Of a DNA stretch of 64,000 nucleotides, positions 44,898 through 51,905 are shown in pieces. How positions within the stretch are numbered: position 1 is the stretch's first letter; each line of letters opens with the position of its first letter. The stretch is from the NCBI RefSeq assembly GCF_016107655.1, contig NZ_JABASX010000001.1, forward strand, positions 648,300-712,299. Direction: 5' to 3'. The notes below the pieces were generated by a model. It ran no database searches. It was given only the letters and a program-made list of their open reading frames with translations, and was not told the origin of the DNA. The position numbers were made by a program, and so were the translations under genes. This DNA comes from Brevibacterium antiquum. GTDB taxonomy: Bacteria > Actinomycetota > Actinomycetes > Actinomycetales > Brevibacteriaceae.

Positions 44898-45863
44898 TCA
44901 GGAATTGGCTTTGGATACACGGTCATGCAACTTCGTGGCCGCGTGCCGAGTCCGCATGTGTGGACCATCCTTGCGGCGACCGGCAGGGCACTGGTGCGTG
45001 CCGACGGAAGTGAAGGTTCGATGGCACTGCTGGCACTCTGAGACCTCGACCTCACCGGTGCCCTTGAGGACCTTGTTGATGTACTGGCCGGGCTTGTGGG
45101 TGGTGCGAATGGCCTCCAGCACGTCCTTGCCGTAGGGGTAGCGATAGCTGCGCCCGGAGGTTGTCGTAACCAGGACTTCCTTCTCGTGCTCGTCGAAGCC
45201 GACCGAATCCACCCAAGGCGACTTCAATTTATGGCTGCGCTTGGCAAACGACTGGCGCCGCGTCTCCCGGAAGTCGGCGATCATGTCCTTTTTCGACTTG
45301 CCATCGAGGTGATCAGTGATGCGTCTGGCCTCAAGCATCGATTTCACGCCAGCGCCGACGGTGGCAGAGTCAGAGTTCGTGCGATCGCCAAGAGTCTGGA
45401 CATTCCAACCGGAGCCCTTGTCCTGGCTGATTCGGACCCAACCGATGGTCTGCCCGCCCCTGCCATCAGGGGTGGAGACGGGGATGTCGAATGGAGTGCC
45501 ACGCGGATCGACTTCTGCGGCCATACGTCGAACCGAGGTCACTGACGGCATCGTCAGTGCGAAATCCTGGCCACGGTAGGTCTGGCGCAGGGATCCGATC
45601 GCTTTTGGTGACCGGCTCATCCGGTCGAAGCCGCCCTCTGTATTGAACTCACCCGTTGCTTCGGCGGCTTGATACCACTTTGTGGCCGTACCGCCTGAAA
45701 GTTTCACCTGATCGGCGGGAACGAACTTGTTGGCTCGGAGTAAGTCATAACGCGACTGTTCGTAGTTGCGTCCGAACTTGGGAACTGGTGGCCTGGCCTT
45801 TGCTGTCTCCGACCACTGGCCACCTTCGGGAATGCCTGCCTGTACTCGATTCTGGTTACTCAT
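44898..45863 (-). CDS. Tagged accessory protein 4, KTSC-like domain and zinc ribbon
   Basis: Residues 1-27 are the shared module. Near residues 217-265, VDSVGFDEHEKEVLVTT and YRYPYGKDVLEAIR resemble a KTSC fold, often found in phage and mobile-element proteins. It is followed by ECQQCHRTFTSVGTHQC, a C2HC/C2H2-type zinc ribbon. This may bind nucleic acid. The gene starts the downstream block after TGCCGCACGTA site 2. Confidence 0.75.
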   Translation of the reverse strand: MSNQNRVQAGIPEGGQWSETAKARPPVPKFGRNYEQSRYDLLRANKFVPADQVKLSGGTATKWYQAAEATGEFNTEGGFDRMSRSPKAIGSLRQTYRGQDFALTMPSVTSVRRMAAEVDPRGTPFDIPVSTPDGRGGQTIGWVRISQDKGSGWNVQTLGDRTNSDSATVGAGVKSMLEARRITDHLDGKSKKDMIADFRETRRQSFAKRSHKLKSPWVDSVGFDEHEKEVLVTTTSGRSYRYPYGKDVLEAIRTTHKPGQYINKVLKGTGEVEVSECQQCHRTFTSVGTHQCPAGRRKDGPHMRTRHAATKLHDRVSKANS

Positions 45864-45871
45864 ACCCTCTA

Positions 45872-45882
45872 TACGTGCGGCA
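45872..45882 (-). promoter_or_regulatory. TGCCGCACGTA site 2, upstream of tagged gene 4
   Basis: The minus strand reads TTTGCCGCACGTATAGAGGG then TATG, so the site ends nine bases before the start codon and runs into its ribosome site. A further CGGCAC half lies just upstream. Confidence 0.65.
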
Positions 45883-45913
45883 AAGTGCCGATACGCCGAG
45901 GGTCAGGCTGGCC

Positions 45914-46951
45914 TCAGGTCAGTTTGAGGTCAACCTTCAACTGGGGAGGCAGGCCCACATAGGTGGCCGGCATCGGTGGGCAAGGTGTTGCTGATGTCCA
46001 GCCGGTCTGCCAAAGAGCCAGCTTCGCCTTGTGATGGGCGAACTCTTCAGCGCCGACGACCCGCGCGTACTCGGCCTCTTTGCTTCGCTTGCTGATGAGC
46101 ATTTCTACGTAGTCACCGAAAACATCTGCTGATTCGTCGCGAGCTTCGGCTGCGCGCACGTCAGTTGGATTGGTGCGGGTTGCCGCCTCAGTGGCAAAAC
46201 GTGTTGAACGCATGTGAGCAAAAGACTCGAAATCCGCTGGCAGGTCAGGGTTCGTGTGCTCGGTATCCAACGCCGCAACCGGGGGAGCATCCGTCGAATC
46301 ATCGTCATCAAGCCAAGCAAGGATACGTGAGCACACTCGGACCTGCTGGCGAGCTTCGGCGGCAGACTTTTCGCGGGGGAGTGGTTTGTTCTTCCTCAGA
46401 TTCCGGTGAGCTGAGATGAGAGCGTCACGGTCAGCGGCGAGATTCCATACAGCATATTTGCCCGAGATGATGCCGTTGGCCTCTTCTCGAGTCCAATGGT
46501 TGGCCCAGTACTCTGCTCTGACTTCCATGAGAGCCAAGAGCTGGGGATTGCGGTCGTCGAGAGCCACGGTCGCAGTTCCGCGTTCGTCGGAGAAGTCATC
46601 GGGCTCGATTTCGACGAATCCGGGGAGGTTGTGCAGTGGTTCAAGATCCTCCACATCTCCATGTACTTCCATTTCACGACGCCTCTTGCTTCCTCGAACT
46701 TCCGAGACCAGGCACTGCTGATCGAGACCCAGGATAGAACAGATCTCATCGTCAGGATCATCGAAGTGATCATCGAGTCGGGTGAAATGCGAGTGAATGA
46801 GGGTTTCGAGCTTCTCTGCAAATGCGTCATCAGGGTTGTAGGCCTCAACGACGGCGCGGGTGAGAATCTCAGGAGTGGACTGTGGCTGGTGGTCACCGGC
46901 GACCAGTCCGCGGGTGCGCTGATCATTCTGGAATTCGTGTAGTGTGCTCAT
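45914..46951 (-). CDS. Accessory protein without the shared tag
   Basis: This protein of about 345 residues lies inside the tagged block but lacks the GGQW module. It is acidic and helical, with repeats of short charged helices (EILTRAVVEAYNPDDAFAEKL; DERGTATVALDDRNPQLLALMEVRAEYWANHW). The start at ATG 46951 has GAAGAG nearby; longer starts reach 47005. I recognise no family. It may be a partner of the tagged proteins. Confidence 0.65.
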   Translation of the reverse strand: MSTLHEFQNDQRTRGLVAGDHQPQSTPEILTRAVVEAYNPDDAFAEKLETLIHSHFTRLDDHFDDPDDEICSILGLDQQCLVSEVRGSKRRREMEVHGDVEDLEPLHNLPGFVEIEPDDFSDERGTATVALDDRNPQLLALMEVRAEYWANHWTREEANGIISGKYAVWNLAADRDALISAHRNLRKNKPLPREKSAAEARQQVRVCSRILAWLDDDDSTDAPPVAALDTEHTNPDLPADFESFAHMRSTRFATEAATRTNPTDVRAAEARDESADVFGDYVEMLISKRSKEAEYARVVGAEEFAHHKAKLALWQTGWTSATPCPPMPATYVGLPPQLKVDLKLT

Positions 46952-46995
46952 ACTCTTCACTGATGTGGTATCGACGTTTGGCTCATGACAAGTGT

Positions 46996-48087
46996 TCATT
47001 CCCACCGCATCTCCCCGAAAAAGGTGAGCTTGAAACGCTTGAGGAAGAACTCTTGAGGCTGACGAGACTGGGGATCGTAAGCCGAATCGAGAAGCCGGCG
47101 ACCGACCACTTGGGTTTCGAGATTTGAGTCGGAGTCGTCGAACGTCGCGCTCGGGCGAGTGGGAACAGAGGAGCTTGCCGACGTTGAGCTGCCATACAGT
47201 CTCCGGCCGACATCGGCCAGACTCGGTTCCTCATGATGTTCGGCGCTGAATTGGTCGACATCTCCAGAATTGGACTCAAGCCATGGACCTAGAGCGTCGC
47301 TGTACTCAGTTTTGATCGACTCGGGCACCTTGTCGACAGTGAACTGCCCCCAAGCCTGGTCGACCTCATCTGGGGTGAACTCAGGATGTTCACCGATGTA
47401 AGCATCCCGCGACTCAGCCAGTGCAGCATCCATGTAGCCGTCAGTGACCTGTGATTTCTCTTCGTCGGAGACCTCGCGGGTGGGTAAGCGGGTGTGATCG
47501 AACTCGGCCAGGCGTTCGCGCAACACCCTGGTGGCATCCTCTGACCCGTAGGTGCCTGGATCCATCTCATTGTGCAAGGCCACCGCCGACGTGTTCTCCC
47601 ACAACCTTTCGGCAGCCTGCCCCTCTGTGTCACCTTCGGCGACGGGTTGGGAGAACTCGAATTCGGCAGCATCCCAGGACGGCCCATGGATACCGTGGTC
47701 AATTCCGCTGAAGCCGTCACCGTCTCCGTACCGTTCGACGAAGAAGCTGTCGATGACCTCGAAGCGAGAATTGAGGTATTCCTCCTTCTCATCGACATCG
47801 GCGTCGTTGAAGTCAGGTCCTAAGTCCATGGTGAAAAAGTTGTCCCGGACTGTTCCAGTGGCGAGGTAACTTCCATCTCCGGGATTGATGACTTCGATAC
47901 GGTCGAAGACTTCTCCGTCGGCTTCGATTTCGTAGGTCTCACCAACGTCGAGCGTTGGGATCGGATCTGTGGTGTCATCGGGCTGACTCACGTCGCCAAG
48001 ATCGGTCACTCCTGGCCGGGCTTTCGCCGATTCTGACCATTGGCCGCCTTCGGGGATGCCAGCCTGGACGCGGTTAGTGTTACCCAT
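46996..48087 (-). CDS. Tagged accessory protein 5
   Basis: After the module NRVQAGIPEGGQWSESAKAR, this 363-residue acidic protein shares several blocks with tagged protein 6: DEKEEYLNSRFEVIDSFF against EEKAAYLNARQEVVSDFI, and SGDVDQFSAEHHEEPSLADV against SGDLQEWAKDNDASPRTV, in the same order. So 5 and 6 are diverged copies of one protein. The ATG at 48087 is chosen because it starts the module. Confidence 0.7.
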   Translation of the reverse strand: MGNTNRVQAGIPEGGQWSESAKARPGVTDLGDVSQPDDTTDPIPTLDVGETYEIEADGEVFDRIEVINPGDGSYLATGTVRDNFFTMDLGPDFNDADVDEKEEYLNSRFEVIDSFFVERYGDGDGFSGIDHGIHGPSWDAAEFEFSQPVAEGDTEGQAAERLWENTSAVALHNEMDPGTYGSEDATRVLRERLAEFDHTRLPTREVSDEEKSQVTDGYMDAALAESRDAYIGEHPEFTPDEVDQAWGQFTVDKVPESIKTEYSDALGPWLESNSGDVDQFSAEHHEEPSLADVGRRLYGSSTSASSSVPTRPSATFDDSDSNLETQVVGRRLLDSAYDPQSRQPQEFFLKRFKLTFFGEMRWE

Positions 48088-48126
48088 GAATATGGTGCCT
48101 TTCAATGTGGGAGAGATGATCTCGAT

Positions 48127-49074
48127 CTATTCGGTAATGGTGAGGTCGCCGTTGCCGTCGGGTTCCAAATCCCAGTCGACGTCGGAGAGCTCGTCGGCAC
48201 TGGAATCGAGCCGGGCGGCGATGACCTTGGAGTTGAGGTCGCCGCAGTCCTGGTGAAAGCCACTGCCGCCACGTGCCGCCTTGGCCAACTTCTTGCCCAC
48301 AGTTCGGGGTGAAGCATCGTTGTCTTTCGCCCATTCCTGGAGGTCACCGGAATGGCGTTGGCACCAGCTGCCGGCGAATTCGCGCAGCCTGGCCTCAGAT
48401 TCAGGATTCAGGAGCTGATTGCCGTCTTGATCAACGGAGGAGACGAGTGCGGAAGTGAACTCGGTCGAGATATGGTCAACCCGGTACTTCTCCATCGGCA
48501 CCTGCTCCAGTGGGGCTTTGTCATACCCGCGCAGACGCGCGGCGAGCTTGTCCTCGAATGTGTCGCGGTCAGCAAAGGCATCTCCCGCAACATCGCCGGA
48601 GAACGAGTCGGATTTGGTGTTGTGGCGAAGATCGTTGGGCACATCTTCAACTGTGCCCAGTTCGCCGTTGGCGCGAGCCCAGAAAACCACGGGAGTCTCA
48701 GCCCAATCAGAGCCGTGTCCAAGACTGACTCGAGACCCGTATTCATAGTTGATGAAGTCGGAGACAACCTCTTGCCTGGCATTGAGATAGGCGGCTTTCT
48801 CCTCCTGCGGAGCGTTGGCGTACTCGTTGCCGAGGTTCATGTGCGCAAAGTCTGTGGTCTTCGTCCCGACGATGATGTGCTCATCCCCGCCAACATTGGT
48901 CACCCTGGCCTCGTCGAAGTCGTCGAAGGGTTCGAGGTTGACGGAGTCATACTGGTCGACGTCGAGTCGGCGCCCATCTATGTCGAGGCCAGAAACATTT
49001 GGTCTTGTCTTGGTCGCCTCTAAGAATTGGCCGCCTTCAGGGATGCCAGCCTGCACACGATTGAGGTTGCTCAT
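48127..49074 (-). CDS. Tagged accessory protein 6
   Basis: The 315-residue protein starts NRVQAGIPEGGQFLEATKTR and then has acidic alpha/beta sequence (EEKAAYLNARQEVVSDFINY; RHSGDLQEWAKDNDASPRTV) shared with tagged protein 5. Function unknown. Its start codon and ribosome site lie in the left arm of a 12-bp inverted repeat (49070-49107). Confidence 0.7.
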   Translation of the reverse strand: MSNLNRVQAGIPEGGQFLEATKTRPNVSGLDIDGRRLDVDQYDSVNLEPFDDFDEARVTNVGGDEHIIVGTKTTDFAHMNLGNEYANAPQEEKAAYLNARQEVVSDFINYEYGSRVSLGHGSDWAETPVVFWARANGELGTVEDVPNDLRHNTKSDSFSGDVAGDAFADRDTFEDKLAARLRGYDKAPLEQVPMEKYRVDHISTEFTSALVSSVDQDGNQLLNPESEARLREFAGSWCQRHSGDLQEWAKDNDASPRTVGKKLAKAARGGSGFHQDCGDLNSKVIAARLDSSADELSDVDWDLEPDGNGDLTITE

Positions 49075-49107
49075 ACCCTCACTACGTGCGGCAGATGAGG
49101 GTATGAG
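49070..49107. repeat. 12-bp inverted repeat containing a start codon and TGCCGCACGTA
   Basis: CTCATACCCTCA (49070-49081) and TGAGGGTATGAG (49096-49107) are perfectly complementary around a 14-base spacer that contains the TACGTGCGGCA core (49083-49093). On the minus strand one arm is the ribosome site and ATG of tagged gene 6. It could hide that start in a hairpin, end the upstream DnaJ-NERD transcript, or be a DNA-binding site. Confidence 0.7.
49083..49093 (-). promoter_or_regulatory. TGCCGCACGTA site 3, upstream of tagged gene 6
   Basis: The minus strand reads CTGCCGCACGTAGTGAGGG before TATG, the same layout as sites 2 and 4. Confidence 0.65.
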
Positions 49108-49110
49108 CAG

Positions 49111-50490
49111 TCAGGCGATGACCATGGCCATGATTCGACCCATGAGCTCACGATCGACAGCCGGGGCGTGTGGGCCGCTGGCAGCAAACCATTTGGCGAT
49201 GTCGGAGATGACGAACTGTGCATCTCCGACGACCATGCCATTGCTGGCGTTGTTGTCCCACGTGTGGCCAGCGCCCTCGTCCGTCGAGTGAATCAGCACC
49301 CACGGGCGGATCTCGTAGCCGGGAAGGATCTTCTGATAGTTCGCTGCCGCCGCGTTCATGCGAATGGGTCGGATCTGCCCCTGACCCACCGAGGGGGAGA
49401 ACATGGTCTCGGGCGAGCCAGGCGTCGGAGCCACCCGCACGTGACCCGGTGCCCACATCTTGGAATCGATGAGTGCAACCTTGTCGCCATAGATCACGGC
49501 ATGATCGACATCAGCTTCGGAGTCGACATCGAAGCGCAGTCCGTGGAAGATCTTTGCACCAGGGAACCGAGTCAGCAGCTGTAAGAGATCAGCACTGCGA
49601 TGCTCTCCAACGGATCCGTAACCGCCGCGGTCACCGAAGACCTCTTCCAGCCGATTACCAGGCGTGCCGAAGATATCGAAGACGGCAGTCTTGTCGTCAA
49701 CGACTCGAGTATTCTTCCACCGACCCAACAGTGGCGCCGAGACCCACGCGAAGAAGACTCCGAGCCAGACCGTCATGAACCCCAGAAGGTCGATGGGATT
49801 GAAAAGGATGGCCAGAGCAGTCACTACCGCCAGCAGTATGTAGGGCAGAATCCGATCGATCCTGAAAGTCGCTACGAATGCTGCCCACGGAGTGATCATG
49901 GTTGCAGCGGGCAAGAACAGGGCGGACCAATCCTCATGCGTTGCGGCCAAGTACACGCTCAAGATGGCGCCTATGAACGTGACCGGACCGATGAGGATGT
50001 TGGCAAGCTGGCGCAGACGCATCGCGACAGGTACCTCGTATTTGCCGCCGAACGTGCGACCCAGCGGAGGGCTGAAGCGCTGAGGGCCGGACGGCATGGT
50101 CACATCGTCCATGTCGATCAAAGGCAGCGGAGCCGCATACTTACGCGACTGGTTCTCGTTCCAGTTCTGGCCGTAGTTGGGAGCCTTCGGTGGAGGCCCG
50201 TTGCGTCGACGAGGGTTCGGTCGTGGGCGAGTCTGTGCTCCAGGTACTGGATCAGGTGCCGACTTGGTGTGGATGCCGACCGAGATGTCATAGGTTGCAC
50301 GTGATGAGGCATCGGACAAAACCGACATAGCCTCCTGAGCCGCAAGATAGCGTGGCGAGGACTCACCGCCGTTGAGGTCGGGGTGATCGGTCTTGGCGAT
50401 CTTGAGGTAGGCCTTCTTGACCTCGGCTGCCGTCGCAGCAGGGGTGATGTTGAGTATGTCGTAATAGGTGATGTTCGGTGCCTGTGCCAT
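49111..50490 (-). CDS. DnaJ - transmembrane - NERD domain protein
   Basis: Residues 5-70 are a J domain with TDHPDLNGG, so HPD is intact. A proline-rich linker follows, then about four membrane helices (about 145-245, ILIGPVTFIGAILSVYLAA through TVWLGVFFAWVSAPLLG), then a NERD domain (about 290-410) with DVDHAVIYGDKVALIDSKMW, the nuclease-related D-x-D-H and D-x-K pattern. The combination suggests a membrane-anchored nuclease with an Hsp70 docking arm. I chose ATG 50490, where the J domain begins. Confidence 0.75.
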   Translation of the reverse strand: MAQAPNITYYDILNITPAATAAEVKKAYLKIAKTDHPDLNGGESSPRYLAAQEAMSVLSDASSRATYDISVGIHTKSAPDPVPGAQTRPRPNPRRRNGPPPKAPNYGQNWNENQSRKYAAPLPLIDMDDVTMPSGPQRFSPPLGRTFGGKYEVPVAMRLRQLANILIGPVTFIGAILSVYLAATHEDWSALFLPAATMITPWAAFVATFRIDRILPYILLAVVTALAILFNPIDLLGFMTVWLGVFFAWVSAPLLGRWKNTRVVDDKTAVFDIFGTPGNRLEEVFGDRGGYGSVGEHRSADLLQLLTRFPGAKIFHGLRFDVDSEADVDHAVIYGDKVALIDSKMWAPGHVRVAPTPGSPETMFSPSVGQGQIRPIRMNAAAANYQKILPGYEIRPWVLIHSTDEGAGHTWDNNASNGMVVGDAQFVISDIAKWFAASGPHAPAVDRELMGRIMAMVIA

Positions 50491-50557
50491 TGTCCTCACG
50501 CCTTGCTTCCTGGTGTCGGTCCTTTCTGTTCCCAAAGGATTCGAATGCTTATCACTA

Positions 50558-50893
50558 TTATTGGTGTTGGGGCTCCGGCGTGGCTCGCTTCGGTTCTGAA
50601 AGGCTGGCGAAGATGGCAGCGACACTGGCTGTGACGAGGATGAAGAGCATCAGGACAGTGATGAGGATGCACCCCATCTCAGCGTTGGTGGAACCATCCT
50701 GGCCCGCAAAGCCGAATAGAGTCGTGATCGTCAACACGATGCCCGACAATCGAAGGACTGGCTCTCCCGGCGTCACTGACGATTTGCCGCCGACTCTGAG
50801 GTCATCGACGAGGCCCGTGAGAGAGCGGGCAGAAATCCACGATACAGCGATGCACACCGAGGAGAGGAAGCCGAAGAGCCCGATGCTGTCCAC
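50558..50893 (-). CDS. Small membrane protein, unknown
   Basis: The 111-residue protein has three hydrophobic segments (about 5-22, 47-62, 73-97) and a short charged tail. Family unknown. It lies between the DnaJ-NERD gene and another small membrane protein, 6 bp after the latter, and is probably co-transcribed. Confidence 0.5.
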   Translation of the reverse strand: MDSIGLFGFLSSVCIAVSWISARSLTGLVDDLRVGGKSSVTPGEPVLRLSGIVLTITTLFGFAGQDGSTNAEMGCILITVLMLFILVTASVAAIFASLSEPKRATPEPQHQ

Positions 50894-50899
50894 GGCAGA

Positions 50900-51091
50900 T
50901 CAGCCCGTGACCTTTTCAAGAAGTGATTCCAAGAAGCCAGCGAAGTCTGTCCCAAACCACGAGTCGATGACCCCGGCGCCGGCAACAGCGAGGACGAAGA
51001 GGAGCACGATAATTATCAGCGGCCCGATCAGCGGAGAAAAGAGGCTCAGGCATGAGTCGAAGCAGTCTTCGTCATTGTCGTCATATCCCAT
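50900..51091 (-). CDS. Short one-helix membrane protein, unknown
   Basis: The 63-residue sequence has an acidic N-terminus (DDNDEDCFDSC), one strong membrane helix (IGPLIIIVLLFVLAVAGAGV) and an amphipathic tail. It fits a small membrane subunit or a viral-type holin-like protein, though nothing else of a lysis cassette is present. Existence is supported by close packing with its neighbours. Confidence 0.5.
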   Translation of the reverse strand: MGYDDNDEDCFDSCLSLFSPLIGPLIIIVLLFVLAVAGAGVIDSWFGTDFAGFLESLLEKVTG

Positions 51092-51150
51092 ACAAGTGTC
51101 TATGCGCCGATTGACTCGGTACAGTCAATCACTGGTGAGAGGTAGACACA

Positions 51151-51783
51151 TCAGACAGCCATGGGCGGCCGGGACTGGTTGAGGCTTCCGATCTCGGCAT
51201 CCTGGTCGGCAGCGATCGCCTCATCGAGAGATGCTGTGTAGGAACGCGACCACTCCACGGCGAGCTGATGGGCGTACGCATCGTCATCGACTTCGCCACT
51301 GCGGGCGACGATTCTCTCGCTGGGGTGAGTGTCAGCTGCGAAGTCTTGGCCTTGCCGGGATGCAAATGCCGCCATATGACCGTGAGCGGTCTCCACTCGT
51401 GCCCACCGGTAGTCAAACTCATTCTCAGACATGTTAGGCAGAGATCCTCGAGCCTCATCACGCGCTTCATGCTTGGTCAACATGATGAGGTTGGGTACGT
51501 GCTCGTCACCGATAGGGTTGCGCGCCTCGCAAGTGTCGATGAGCTCATTGCGAGTTTGCTCAGCCTGCTCGATGTCGGGCACATCAATTGCCCGGACACG
51601 GTGGGGTGCGGTTTTGGGGTCGATGAGGGACCTGGCGATGGCCTCAGCGGAGGTGTCAAAATCAACTGCCTGGTCAAACTGGTCAGCGTCAAGACCGAGG
51701 TCGATCGACGGGCGTGCTCGGGCACTTTCGGCATACTGGCCGCCGTCTGGGACCCCGGCGTGAACGCGGTTGTGATTACTCAT
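51151..51783 (-). CDS. Tagged accessory protein 7
   Basis: The most divergent version of the module reads NRVHAGVPDGGQYAESARAR at the N-terminus. The remaining 185 residues are acidic and helical, with SENEFDYRWARVETAHGHMA near the middle. No named family. The ATG at 51783 begins the module and lies nine bases after the fourth TGCCGCACGTA site. It is divergent from the DNA polymerase gene. Confidence 0.7.
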   Translation of the reverse strand: MSNHNRVHAGVPDGGQYAESARARPSIDLGLDADQFDQAVDFDTSAEAIARSLIDPKTAPHRVRAIDVPDIEQAEQTRNELIDTCEARNPIGDEHVPNLIMLTKHEARDEARGSLPNMSENEFDYRWARVETAHGHMAAFASRQGQDFAADTHPSERIVARSGEVDDDAYAHQLAVEWSRSYTASLDEAIAADQDAEIGSLNQSRPPMAV

Positions 51784-51791
51784 ACTCTCCC

Positions 51792-51802
51792 TACGTGCGG
51801 CA
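51792..51802 (-). promoter_or_regulatory. TGCCGCACGTA site 4, upstream of tagged gene 7
   Basis: The minus strand reads TTGCCGCACGTAGGGAGAG before TATG, again nine bases from the start codon. Confidence 0.65.
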
Positions 51803-51887
51803 ACATTCACAAACGACCGAAATAGGACACCCGGCAGGGGTATAGCGGCACAACGAGTTCTTCACTGGTCCGACACATGTTCGAGTT

Positions 51888-51900
51888 CGCCGCATATATA
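51888..51900 (+). promoter_or_regulatory. Related GCCGCA-TATA site before the element's dnaE
   Basis: The plus strand reads CGCCGCATATATACGGG then TATGGG, matching the layout of the minus-strand sites (GCCGCA, then TA, then GGGTATG). It is a looser copy in front of the plus-strand block. Confidence 0.45.
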
Positions 51901-51905
51901 CGGGT

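Noticed and set aside
49103..49291. Small plus-strand frame starting at the right arm of the 49070 inverted repeat
   Set aside because: It starts with a GAGGG-ATG copy created by the inverted repeat but runs antisense to the NERD domain and encodes nothing recognisable.
41943..51783. Shared N-termini as recent DNA repeats or a diversity-generating cassette
   Set aside because: The copies differ at many synonymous positions and no template/variable repeat pair or reverse transcriptase is visible.
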